Assembly (NCBI GenBank): GCA_963743825.1
Contig: CAVURC010000011.1
Span: 1 to 64,000 of the forward strand
Source of the DNA: Sva-07 sp963743825
GTDB lineage: Bacteria; Actinomycetota; Acidimicrobiia; Acidimicrobiales; Ilumatobacteraceae
Length of the DNA stretch: 64,000 nt
Direction of reading: 5' to 3'
Shown: in pieces, positions 52,553 to 62,890 of the stretch
Layout of the letters: the number at the start of each line of letters is the position of its first letter
Numbering within the stretch: the first letter of the stretch is position 1
Translations under genes and position numbers: made by a program
Notes under the pieces: model-generated
What the model was told of the DNA's origin: nothing
The model's input: the letters and a program-made list of their open reading frames with translations, nothing else
The model's database searches: none

Positions 52553-53879
52553 TCAGGTGACGGCCGCCGGCTCCGCTCCCAGCCACGATCGGGGTGCGGA
52601 GAGCCGCATGGTCACCACGTAGGCGACCACGACGGCGACGATCGCGAGCGGCATCACCGCGTACGCATCGCTCGACAGCAGCACCGTTGCGAGCAGGACC
52701 GAGGTGAACGGCAGCTTCAGCATCGACACACACATCGCGCCGATCCCGATCGCCAATCCCGGCACGATCGACATTCCGGGGAGGTCGGCTACGACCAACC
52801 CGATCGCGCCGCCGATGAACAGGCTCGGAAAGATCGGACCACCACGAAAGGCGCTGAGGGACAGCCCGTACGCCAGCCCCTTGCACACGATCAAGACGAG
52901 CAATGCACCGGTCGACCACGTCGGCGGACTGCTCGATCAACACCGGGAGCTGAGCCTGTCCGGAGAACAACACGTTCGCCTGCGCTTGGCCGGTGATCTC
53001 GGCAAAGACGATGGCCAGCACGGCAATGGTCACGCCGAGCAACGGAGTCACCACGAACCGGCGAGCGTGGACGAGTGTCCGCAGCGACAGCGCGATGGTG
53101 TAGACGAGCCAGCCGATCAGGGGACACCCGACACCGATCACGATGGCCCAGCCGAACATCGCCACCGTCGGCGTGGTGAACGCCGGAAGGTCGGGAATGG
53201 CGAGTGAGAAGGTGCCGCGACCGGTCAACTCGTCGAGTCCGACGAACACGAGGAATCCGATCCCGGCGGCGAGCAGGCCGGGGAGCAGAGCAACCGCGAG
53301 CATCGTGCCACCGAGCCCGGCGACCTCGAGCATCAGGAACGCGGCAACGATCGGCGATCCGAGCAACGTGCTGATCGCGGCGAAGCTGCCCGCGGTGGCG
53401 ATGATGGCGACGGCGCCCGGCGGGGCGTCACGCTTCACCGTTCGGATCGCGAGTGCAGCGAGGCCGCCGCCGATGGCGATCAACGGTGCTTCGGGCCCGA
53501 GCACCGCCCCGAGCGACAGCGTCGCCAACGCCGCCAGGAACACACCGGGGAGTTCGATCGGGGGCGTTGGCCCTCCCTGCTGGAATCCTCCCGATGGTGA
53601 ATGGCCGGAGTTCCCGGGCAGGGACTGGATGCACCATGCCACGAGCAGTCCCGACAACGCCAACAGCGGCACCGGCCACCAGACCGGTGTCGTGTCGAAT
53701 CCCAACCCGCCCGGGAGGTCGTCGAACAGGGCCTCCTGGAGCCAGTCGACCAGTACCAGGAACCCGTACACCACGATGGCGACCGGTATGGCGATCAGCG
53801 CAGCCAGCACGAGTGCCTGCAGGTATTCCCGCGACCGGACGATCGAGAGCGGATCGACCGGGTTCTCGACGTCGGTCAT
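52553..53879 (-). CDS. ClC-family chloride channel/transporter, one frameshift
   Basis: About 442 residues with ten or more helices. G-N-S-G-H-S-P-S-G-G replaces the usual G-S-G-I-P selectivity segment, and G-P-E-A-P-L-I-A-I-G-G is the G-x-E-x-P motif with the gating Glu. F-R-G-G-P-I-F-P-S-L-F-I-G-G-A-I-G matches the family near the C-terminus. The frame changes near 52915. No CBS domains. It could be a Cl-/H+ antiporter or fluoride-type channel; the motifs fit the ClC antiporter group in general. Confidence 0.87.
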
Positions 53880-53981
53880 CGGCGCGCCAGGGTGTCGAAC
53901 ATCAGCGGAACACTAGACATCGCCGACCCGACGACGGTCGATTCGCGGCGGCCGGTTGGTGAGCGTTCGTGTGACGGCAGG

Positions 53982-55415
53982 TCAGTTGGTCACAGCGGAT
54001 TGTCCGGTGCGGGTGTCCGGTCGGTGGTGCGGTCCGTGGTGGGCGACGACGCCGTCGGGGCGGGTCCAGGTGGTGATCCGGTCGGGGGTCATGGTGAGGG
54101 TCCAGCCGCCTTCGTGGACGAGGTGATGATGCCGTTCGCAAAGCGGGATCAGATTGTCGAGATCGGTCGGGCCGAGGTCTCGCCACCACCAGCGGATGTG
54201 GTGCGCCTTGCATGCCGAGAACGGCATCGTGCAGTCGGGGTGGGCGCAGGTGCGGTACATGGCTCGCAACGCCCGGCGCTGGTGCGGGGTCACGCTGCGA
54301 GCGGATCGGCCGACGTCGAGCGGCACCCCGTCGGTGCCGAGCACCATCGGGATGATCTCGGCGTCGCAACACAGCCGTCGCACCGTCGACACCGGCAGCG
54401 GCACACCGTTGTCGGTTTCGCAGATGCCGCGACCGTGCAAGCCGCTGACCAGCGTCTGCAGATCCGTCAGGATCGTGATCTCCGGCACGCGCCGTGCATG
54501 GGCAAGGTCGCCGGCCTCGCCGGTCGTGTCGGGTTCGTCATTGCCCGTGCCGCCCGTGAAACCGCATGTCACCGCGGCGATGATGGCGTTCACCTGCATC
54601 TGGCTCCAGGGTGTGTTGGCGTTGCCGTCGTTCTGGCGCATCGTCGCGAGCGCCGAGTCGACGGCACTCCACAGTGCAGCGTCACGTACGGGGTCGAGTT
54701 CGAGACGTGTGATGCACATCCCGGTGATCTTGTCGACCCATCGCTTGACGACGGAGTTGGCACGCTGGCGGTCGAGTTCGTCGGCATCGGACGCTGCCCG
54801 ATCGGCAACGAGCCGCCGGGCGAGCTCGCGACACATCCGGGCGAACACGTCGACACGCTGCGACAACGCCGCGGCGAGCAGAGTGGATGCTTGGGCGGCG
54901 AACTCGGCGCGGGTGTCGGCGTCGAGTCGTTGCATGGCGTCGGCCATGGCGCTGAGATGACCACGGTGATGCGACCCTCGCTGGAACGCCCGCTCGAACG
55001 AGTCGGCGTCGCCGGTCGAGTCCGACCCTTCGCCGGGCGACCCGTTGCCGGTCGAGTCGGCTCCAGCCCCGGCCCCGGTCCCGCCAAGTTCGTCGAGGAC
55101 GTCGGCCCCCGATTCGACTCTGGCGGCCTCGCGGTCCGAGCGGTTGCCCGGGCCTTTCAGCATCGACGCTGGTGCGTCGCCTCGACCGTCGTCGGCGAGT
55201 TGTCGTGATCGCCGAACGCACTGGATCTCGAACGCATCGAGCCAGCCCCGCACCTGCGACGCCGACGCGACCAGCGCACGCAGCTCGTCGTTGTCGACCA
55301 CGAGCGGATCGGCGCCGACCAACGAATCGAGCACCGCTCGAACATCGATCGGACCCACCGGTGCACCGGGCCGAGACCTCGAAGATCCCGGCGGGGCAGT
55401 CGCTGTGTCGTGCAT
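53982..55415 (-). CDS. DUF222 HNH endonuclease
   Basis: Protein of about 477 residues. An N-terminal DUF222 helical domain is interrupted by a Gly/Ser/Asp-rich insert (about residues 110-140). The C-terminal HNH has C-A-H-P-D-C-T, A-H-H-I-R-W-W, L-D-N-L-I-P-L-C-E-R-H-H-H-L-V-H-E-G-G-W. These multicopy 13E12-type genes are frequent in actinobacteria; role in mobility or defence is not proven. I chose ATG 55415 since GGGAGGTGA lies eight bases before it. The 135 bases up to lhr hold nothing I can name. Confidence 0.9.
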   Translation of the reverse strand: MHDTATAPPGSSRSRPGAPVGPIDVRAVLDSLVGADPLVVDNDELRALVASASQVRGWLDAFEIQCVRRSRQLADDGRGDAPASMLKGPGNRSDREAARVESGADVLDELGGTGAGAGADSTGNGSPGEGSDSTGDADSFERAFQRGSHHRGHLSAMADAMQRLDADTRAEFAAQASTLLAAALSQRVDVFARMCRELARRLVADRAASDADELDRQRANSVVKRWVDKITGMCITRLELDPVRDAALWSAVDSALATMRQNDGNANTPWSQMQVNAIIAAVTCGFTGGTGNDEPDTTGEAGDLAHARRVPEITILTDLQTLVSGLHGRGICETDNGVPLPVSTVRRLCCDAEIIPMVLGTDGVPLDVGRSARSVTPHQRRALRAMYRTCAHPDCTMPFSACKAHHIRWWWRDLGPTDLDNLIPLCERHHHLVHEGGWTLTMTPDRITTWTRPDGVVAHHGPHHRPDTRTGQSAVTN

Positions 55416-55550
55416 GTTGTCACCTCCCATTGAGTAGTTGGAATGGAAGGGGGAGTCGGTACAACCAACCCTAGAGAAGGGGTGTCACAGGGTTCGCGGG
55501 CGCGGACCGGAAAGTTCGACGCGTCAGCAGGCGCGTCGGTCGACGGCTCG

Positions 55551-58500
55551 TCAGCCTCGGGCGATCAGGCCCCGGTACCCGTCGGCAAACCCGGCAGAGC
55601 GGAGCAACTCCAACAGGCCTCCCGGCACTGCCTCACCCGTGAGGCCGTCGCCGTTCACCTTGCGGATCTCGACGGACTTCAGGCGCCCGTCGTTCACCAG
55701 GGAGATCAGCGCCCTGCACCACGACGTGTCGTCGAACGCGCTCGGGAACGTGACGAGATGGTGTCCCCTCCGATCGAACCACACGAGCGGACGACCGGCG
55801 CGCAGCACCACGAGCGACGATGCGCTGCGCGCCGGGCGTCCCGCAGTGTCGGGCCAGTCGAGAGCCGCACCATACGGTTGGGCAGGATCGGTGGACGCGA
55901 GCACGATGGGCTCGGGCACGTCGTCGGGGCGGATCAGCGGATCAGGCGTCTCGCGTGCAGAACGCAGCCGATCGACGGCGCCGGGAACGGCGAACTGGGC
56001 AGCACCGAGGCCGTCGACGAAGTAGCCGCGACGGATCTGGCCGCGCTCCTCCAACACCTTGAGCACGCCGTACACCGCACTGAAACCGCCGACGAGCCCC
56101 TCCGACATCACGGCCTCGCGGGTCACCACTCCGTACCGCTCCACCAGTTGCAGTGCCTGGGCGTGGGCGGCCTCCGTGGCGGTCGGAACCGGTCGCAACA
56201 GCGGTGCAACGAGGCTCCAGCGTCCCTGACCCGCCGGTGGGCCGATACGGGTGAGCCGACCCGGGCGAGGCCGGCTGCGTCCGTAGGCGGCCCGCGCAGC
56301 GGTCTTGACCTTGGCCCCGCCGATCACCGATCGCAGTGGCGCAAGCGAGTCGTTGGTGACCTCACCCGTCCACACGAGATCCCAGAGCGCGGCGAGCAGT
56401 TCCTGGTCCTGGGCACCGGGCGCGGCACTCCGGATCTGCCCCCAGAAGCTCGCACCGTGTTCGGTGAGCTGAGTTCGGATCGCCTCCTGGAGAGCGCCCT
56501 CGGCCGGCTCGCGTGCTTCCCAGCCGGGAGCGAGGAGCGGGAGCTGGTCGGCGAAGCAGAGCCGCACACGGCCGTCTCGGGCGCCGAGTGCACCGGCGCC
56601 GATCCACACGACCTCGCCGGCGGTGCACAGCTCGTCGAGCATCGGTGGCCTGAACGCCGACACCCGCACCGGGAGGACGTCACGTTCGATCGTCGACGCA
56701 ACCAGCGCCGTACCCGACAACACGCCGAGCGTCTCGACGAGCGCCTCGATCCCCCGCCGTTGCGCCGGAATGCCGTGCCACGCCGTGAGGAACCGGGCGA
56801 AGGCCTCCTGCTCGACGGGCTCGACCTCCTTGCGCAGCGCGGCGAGCGACCGTCGACGCAACTGACGCAGCACGTCGACGTCACAGAACTCGCGTGACAC
56901 CCCGAGCGGGCGGAACTCGCCGATGACCACGCGTTCGTCACCCTCGAGCGCGGCCAACGCGCCGGCGATCCGCTCGGGCGACGCACCGAACCGAGCGGCC
57001 ACCTCGGCGGCGAGGAACGGGCCGTGGGTGCGGGCGTAGCGACCGACGATCTCCTCGAGCGGACGCGCCACGGGGTCGGTGAACGCCATCGGCAGCCCGA
57101 GCGGCAGCGAACAGCCGAACGCGTCGCGATACCGAGCAGCATCCTCGGCGGCCGCCCAACGGGTCTCGCCCCCGAGTGCGATCTCGATGACCCGTCGCTC
57201 GTCGACGAGCTGCGCGAGCCAGCCGCCGGACGTCTCGCATCGCAACTCGACCTCGTCGGCCGTCAGATCGCCGACCTTGCGGAACACGTCGTGGAGCTCA
57301 TCGCTCGAACGGGCACGCCGACCGTCCGCAAGACACTGCAGTTCGAGCTCGACGTCGGCGAGCACATCGGGGTCGAGCAGATCACGCAGCTCCTCGGCAC
57401 CGAGCAGATCGCGCAGGAGGTCACGGTCGAGCGCCAGCGCAGCGGCTCGGCGCTCGGCGAGCGGGGCATCACCCTCGTACATGTAGGCAGCGATCCAGTT
57501 GAACAGCAGGCTCGACGCCATCGGGCTCGCCTTGCCGGTGTCGACCGTGACCACCCGGATCACGCGTGAGCGCAACAGCCCCAGGACCTCACGGAGCGCA
57601 GGCACGTCGAACACGTCCTGCAGACACTCCCTCGATGTCTCCAACAGGATCGGGAACGTCGGGTACTTCGAGGCCACCGCGAGCAGGTCGGCTGCCCGCT
57701 GACGCTGCTGCCACAGCGGGGTCCGACGGTCGGGACGCCGACGGGGCAGCAGGAGCGCCCGGCCGGCACACTCGCGAAATCGCGCGGCGAAGAGGGCCGT
57801 CTGGGGCAGCGTTTCGACGACGAGTTCGTCGATGTCCTCCGGGTCGATCATGAGCGCGTCGAGTGGCAGTTCCGTCGCCGACTCGGGAAGCCGGATGACG
57901 ATGCCGTCGTCACCCCACATCGACTCGACCGGCATGTCGAACCGATCCATCAGCCGTCGCTCGATGGCCATCGCCCACGGCGCGTGCACCGGCGTGCCGA
58001 ACGGGCTGAGAATGCAGATGCGCCAGTCGCCGATCTCGTCCTGGAAGCGTTCGACCACCACGGTGCGATCGTCGGGCACCGCACCGGTCGCCTCGACCTG
58101 CTCCGCGAGGTACTGCTGGAGGTTGCCGGCGGCGAAGGCGTCGAGCGAGTAGTGCGTCATCAGCCGCTCGATCGCCGCACCGTCGTCGAGGTCACGGATC
58201 TCGCGGACGAACGCGCCGAGCGCCCGACCGAGCTCGAGCGGCCGACCCGGCCGGTCGCCGTGCCAGAACGGCATCTTGCCCGGTTGTCCGGGCGCCGGGC
58301 TCACGGTCACTCGTTCGAACGTGATGTCCTCGATCCGCCAGGTCGATGCGCCGAGCACGAACGTCTCGCCCGGCCGGCTCTCGTACACCATCTCCTCGTC
58401 GAGTTCGCCGACGCGCGTGCCGTCGGGCAGGAACACCCCGAACAGGCCGCGGTCGGGAATCGTGCCTCCGGAGGTGACCGCCAGTCGTTTCGATCCCTCG

Positions 58501-60115
58501 CGAGCGCGCAGGCGGTCGTTGATGCGGTCCCACACGATGCGGGGGCGCAGCTCGGAGAACTCCTCGCTCGGGTAGCGGCCCGACAGCAGGTCGAGCACGT
58601 TGGTGAGCAGGTCGTCGGAGATGTCGGCGAAGCTGGCGCAACGCCGCACCATCGTGGCCACCTCGTCGACCGAACACTCCTCGACGATTGCCACGTGCGC
58701 GACGATCTGCTGGGCGAGCACGTCGAGCGGGTTGCGGAGGTAGCGGGTCGACTCGATCTCACCGTCGATCATCCGACGGGTGACGATCGCTGCTTCGAGC
58801 AGGTCGCCGCGATGTTTCGGGAAGATCGAGCCGCGTGACGGTTCGCCCACCTGGTGGCCGGCACGCCCGATGCGCTGGAGCCCGCGGCTGACGGCGCCCG
58901 GCGACTCGACCTGGATCACGAGGTCGACCGCACCCATGTCGATACCCAGCTCGAGCGACGATGTCGCAACGATCGCCCGGAGTTCCCCGCGCTTCAACCG
59001 GTCCTCGATCACGACCCGCTGCTCTCGCGCCAATGACCCGTGGTGAGCGCGGACGAGTTCGTCGATCCCGATTGCGGGTTCGTCGTCCGCTGCGCTTCCT
59101 CCTCGCGCCGCGTGCGGCTCGTCGCCGGCGCTTCCCTCGCCGCGGATACCGATCTGTGTAGCGCCCGCCCTCCTCTTCGTAGAGTTCGTTGAGCTTGGCG
59201 GCGAGGCGCTCCGCCGAGCGGCGGGCATTGCAGAAGATGATCGTGGTTCGGTTCGCCAGGATCCGTTGGAGGATCTCGGGATAGATGCTCGGCCAGATCG
59301 AGGTACGGCGTTCCGTGAGCGCAGCGGTCGCGGGGCCCGGCGTGAGTTCGACCTGTCACCTGTCCGATGGTCGACATGTCCTCGATCGGGATGACGACCT
59401 CGATCTCGAGCGCCTTGCGGATTCCGGCATCGACGATGCTCACCGGCCGCTTCACCCCTGGCTCGGCCCACCCACCCAGGAACTCGGCAACCTCCTCCAG
59501 GGGCCGTTGGGTGGCGGACAACCCGATGCGTTGCGGCGGCCGATCGGTGATCTGCTCCAGGCGCTCCAGCGTCAGCATCAGGTGCGCCCCGCGCTTCGTG
59601 GTCGCCATCGCATGGATCTCGTCGATGATGACGGTCTCCACCCCCGCGAGCGTTTCGCGCGCCGACGAGGTGAGCATCAGGTACAACGACTCGGGCGTGG
59701 TGATCAACAGGTCGGGCGGGCGGCGGATCAGCTTCTGACGGTCGTTGGCCGCCGTGTCGCCCGTGCGCATCCCGACCTCGGGGGCGACGAACGGCTCACC
59801 GAGCCGTTCGGCTGCGAGCTCGATGCCCTTCAACGGGGCGCGCAGGTTCTTCTCGATGTCGAACGCCAGCGCCCGCAGTGGCGAGATGTAGAGCACCCGT
59901 GTGCGGTGCGAGCGTTCCTCCGGCCGCGCTGTGGTGGTCAGCCGATCGATCGACGCGAGGAACGCCGTGAGCGTCTTGCCCGAACCCGTCGGCGCGCAGA
60001 TCAGCGTGTGTTCGCCCGCGGCGATGTGCGGCCAGCCACGCACCTGCGGCGGCGTCGGCTCGGGAAACGATGCCGCGAACCACTCCCGGACGGCGGGCGA
60101 GAACGCCTCGAGCAC
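55551..60115 (-). CDS. lhr: Lhr-type long ATP-dependent helicase, two frameshifts
   Basis: About 1,520 residues, the usual full Lhr length. N-terminal SF2 core: A-P-T-G-S-G-K-T-L-T-A, D-E-I-H-A-M motif II, S-A-T-Q-R-P motif III. The segment around 59200-59340 (R-T-T-I-I-F-C-N-A-R-R-S-A-E-R-L-A) is in a second frame. From about 59160 the third frame carries E-L-G-I-D-M-G-A-V-D, Q-R-I-G-R-A-G-H motif VI and the whole Lhr core and C-terminal domain. Frame changes are near 59355 and 59160. Lhr is a 3'-5' DNA:RNA unwinding repair helicase, induced by DNA damage in mycobacteria. Its C-terminal domain has been linked to uracil removal. Confidence 0.9.
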
Positions 60116-60148
60116 CGAGTGGTCAGCGATCCGCCCAACCTATCGACC

Positions 60149-60216
60149 CCCGGTCTTTCCGGACCCGACCCCAACAGACCGGCCCGGTCTTTCCGGACCC
60201 GACCCGAACGACCGGG
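60149..60216. repeat. Dispersed repeat, family D, two tandem copies
   Basis: CCCGGTCTTTCCGGACCCGA begins both copies (60149-60181 and 60183-60216), which then read CCCCAACAGACCG and CCCGAACGACCGGG. Each can fold on its CGGTCT/AGACCG or CCCGGTC/GACCGGG ends. The inverted single copy is at 41335-41367. Lies between the copper chaperone stop and the lhr start. Confidence 0.75.
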
Positions 60217-60221
60217 GCCGC

Positions 60222-60873
60222 TCAGCCGGCCATCGTGGTGCCGGTCATTGCGCTGCTCATGTCGAGCGGCTTGACCGGTGCGCCGACGGTGACCTCGGTG
60301 CCGTCATCGAAGATCATGGTGACGTCGATCGTTCCGACGATGTCGGCGGGATCGATGTCGATCAGCATGATGTGCGGGCCGCCCGGCTCGAGGGTGAAGC
60401 TGCCACCCGCCGGGACCACGAAGCCCTCGGGGACTTCCTGCATCTGCATCGTTCCGTCGTCGGCCGTGATCGTCTCGTGGATCTCGACCGTCACGTCGAG
60501 CGGGAACCGACGCCGCGACGAGCGTCACGTCGACATCACCGTTGTTCGTGATCGTGCCGTAGGTGGCCGTCCTGGTCTGGCCTTCGGCAGGCTCGCGCAT
60601 CCAGACCCCGGTCACCGTGATGTCGCCGACCGTCGCCTCACCACCCGGCATCGTGCCGTCCATGTCCGTGGTCCCCTCCATCGGAGTGGTCTCCATCGGC
60701 GTGGTGGTCTCCACCGGAGTGGTGGTCTCCATCGGAGTGGTGGTCTCGGTCGTGGCTTGCGGTGCCGTCGTGGCCTCACTCGACGCGTCGTCGTCGCTGC
60801 CGCACGCGGCAAGCGACAAGGCCAGCGCGATCGCGGCAACGGGGGCGACAAGGGCTTTGGTTCGTTGGTTCAC
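60222..60873 (-). CDS. PCu(A)C-type copper chaperone lipoprotein, one frameshift
   Basis: About 216 residues. GTG 60873 starts a lipoprotein signal (I-A-L-A-L-S-L-A-A-C-G). A long Thr/Met/Glu/Pro-rich stalk follows, then the cupredoxin-like domain V-W-M-R-E-P-A. The frame shifts near 60505; the next frame holds the Cu(I) ligands in V-E-I-H-E-T, D-G-T-M-Q-M and P-H-I-M-L, the H-(x)n-M-(x)n-H-x-M pattern. It is an extracytoplasmic chaperone that supplies copper to cytochrome oxidase CuA, which fits an organism with dedicated cytochrome c assembly. ATG/GTG at 60894 is a less likely start. Confidence 0.88.
60678..60748 (-). repeat. Met/Thr coding tandem repeat in the copper chaperone
   Basis: Units close to GGAGTGGTGGTCTCCATC repeat about four times with variation. 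On the coding strand they give M-E-T-T-T-P and V-E-T-T-T-P repeats. The linker may be only a stalk, but its Met residues could also bind Cu(I). Confidence 0.7.
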
Positions 60874-60962
60874 GTACCACTGGTCGGCTGACACGACGGT
60901 CCAGTTCCCGCCGACGCGAGGATGGGACCTTCGTCACAACGCGCCCGTCACACCGCGCCGGG

Positions 60963-62603
60963 TCAGTCGTGACGTTCCGCCACCGCACCGTCGACCACGT
61001 CGAACGTGCGGGTGAGACGAACCCGATCGAGCAACGCCCGGTCGTGGGTGACGAGGATCACGGTGCCGGTGAAGGTGTCGAGGGCCGCTTCCAGCTGCTC
61101 GATCGCGGGCATGTCGAGATGGTTCGTCGGTTCGTCGAGCACCAACAGGTTCGCCCCGTTCGCCATCAACAACGCAAGCGACGCCCGCGTCCGCTCACCG
61201 GGCGAGAGCGTCGCTGCCGCGCGATGAACATGTTCGGCGCCGAGACCGAACTTGGCCAACAGCGTCCGAGCGTCGGCGATCGACAGCCCGGTCCCGGCCG
61301 TGAACGCGTCGACCAGCGAGTCGTCGCCGAGCAGTTCGGAGCGCGCCTGTTCGATCTCACCGACGACCACGCTCGCACCGAGCGAGGCGGTGCCGGTGGT
61401 CGGCTCGATCCTGCCGAGCAGCACGGCGATGAGCGTGGTCTTGCCGCTGCCGTTCGCTCCGACCAAGGCAACGCGATCGCCGGATCGAAGGTCGAGATCG
61501 ACAGGCCCGAGGCGGAAGCCGCCACGATCGACTTCGGCGCCGCGCAGGGTCGCCACGACGTCGCCGCTGCGGCCCGCGATCGGGATCGTGAGGCGCAGCT
61601 CCCAGGGCTCCCTCGGCTCGTCGACCTCCTCGAGTCGCTCCGCCGCCTTCTTGGTACGTGCTGCCCGACCGGCGAGCTGTTCGGTCTGGTTGATCTTGAA
61701 GTGGCGGATGTGCTTGTCGTTCTCGCCCGACTTCTTGACCTTCGACTGCCCCTGCGTGGCCCACTCCCGCTCGCGCTGGGCCCGTTGCTGCAGTGCCGAA
61801 CGCTTGGTGTCGTACTCGTCGAACCGCTGCTGGGCGTGGAGACGCGCCAGTTCACGTTCGGCCAGGTATGCCGACCAACCGCCGGAATACCACTCGGCGC
61901 GGTGGGTGTGGTGGTCGATCTCGACCACGTCGGTGATGGCCCGCTCGAGGAAGGTGCGGTCGTGACTCACGAGCAACACGGGCGCGTCGAGGCCGAGAAT
62001 CCACCGCTCCAGCCGTTCGAGTCCGTCGAGGTCGAGGTCGTTGGTGGGCTCATCGAGCAGGAAGACGTCGTACCGCGACAGCAGCAGCGACGCGAGCGAA
62101 CTGCGGGCCGCTTCGCCACCCGACAGCGTGGCGGTCGGCTGATCGAGCAACACCGGGTCGAGCCCGAGTTCTGCCCATGTCTCGCCGACACGCGCCTCGA
62201 AGTCGGCGGCCCCGAGCGCCAGCCAGCGCTCGAGTGCATCCGAGTAACGGTCGTCGGAGCCCGCGTCCCCGGCCGCGAGCGCCTCCAATGCAGTGTCGAG
62301 TTCGATCTGTGCGGCGAGCACCCCGGTTCGGCGCCCGAGGAATCCCAGCACCGTTTCCGTGATGGAACGCTCCGGCTCCTGGGGCAGCAGGCCGACGGTG
62401 GCGGCCTGGGGGCTCGCCTCGACCGACCCGCTGTCGAGGGCGACCGATCCACAGAGCGCACCGAGCAGCGTCGACTTGCCAACCCCGTTGGGGCCGATCA
62501 GACCGACGCGGTGGCCGGGTGCGAGAACGAGATCGACTGCGTCGAGCACGACGAGGGGACCTCTGACGACAGTGAGTTGACGGGCAATGAGCGACGCGGC
62601 CAT
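60963..62603 (-). CDS. ABC-F family ATPase
   Basis: Soluble tandem ATPase of 546 residues without membrane segments. First domain: G-P-N-G-V-G-K-S-T, signature L-S-G-G-E-A-A-R, L-L-D-E-P-T-N-D-L-D. Second: G-A-N-G-S-G-K-T-T, signature L-S-P-G-E-R-T-R, L-D-E-P-T-N-H-L-D. The linker between them has a charged helical region (Q-Q-R-A-Q-R-E-R-E-W-A). ABC-F proteins act on the ribosome, in translation quality control or antibiotic protection. Subtype cannot be settled. GGAGGTGCC precedes ATG 62603. Confidence 0.93.
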   Translation of the reverse strand: MAASLIARQLTVVRGPLVVLDAVDLVLAPGHRVGLIGPNGVGKSTLLGALCGSVALDSGSVEASPQAATVGLLPQEPERSITETVLGFLGRRTGVLAAQIELDTALEALAAGDAGSDDRYSDALERWLALGAADFEARVGETWAELGLDPVLLDQPTATLSGGEAARSSLASLLLSRYDVFLLDEPTNDLDLDGLERLERWILGLDAPVLLVSHDRTFLERAITDVVEIDHHTHRAEWYSGGWSAYLAERELARLHAQQRFDEYDTKRSALQQRAQREREWATQGQSKVKKSGENDKHIRHFKINQTEQLAGRAARTKKAAERLEEVDEPREPWELRLTIPIAGRSGDVVATLRGAEVDRGGFRLGPVDLDLRSGDRVALVGANGSGKTTLIAVLLGRIEPTTGTASLGASVVVGEIEQARSELLGDDSLVDAFTAGTGLSIADARTLLAKFGLGAEHVHRAAATLSPGERTRASLALLMANGANLLVLDEPTNHLDMPAIEQLEAALDTFTGTVILVTHDRALLDRVRLTRTFDVVDGAVAERHD

Positions 62604-62705
62604 GACGGCACCTCCAAACGAGAACGGACGGTGGGACGGCTCACTGGTCGGTCATCGCCCCTCACGGTACCCCCTCCCCCACGTCAACCCCTTCCCGAAT
62701 TCCTT

Positions 62706-62831
62706 CCCGAAAAATGCGGGAGGATGCCCGCCCAGTGCACAAACGAGCGCACATTTCGGAACGCAGGCCCCAGCCACTGCGAAATGTGCGCCGAGATGTG
62801 CACCTGGCGCACACCTCAGCGCATTTTTCGG
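62706..62831. repeat. Family B palindromes, copies 3 and 4 in inverted arrangement
   Basis: Copy 3 (62706-62759) begins CCCGAAAAATGC and ends GCACATTTCGG; copy 4 (62780-62831) begins CGAAATGTGCGC and ends GCGCATTTTTCGGG. They face each other, 20 bases apart, like a BIME pair. They occupy most of the 287-base gap between the ABC-F and helicase genes; the rest shows nothing clear. Confidence 0.75.
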
Positions 62832-62890
62832 GGGTCGGAGGTCGGAGTTGGTTGGGGGTGGGGGGTCTCGGCGCCAGACTCGGGGGGCCG

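Noticed and set aside
60678..60748. Possible CRISPR-like array
   Set aside because: Units are short, contiguous, in frame and coding; no spacers of regular size and no cas genes.
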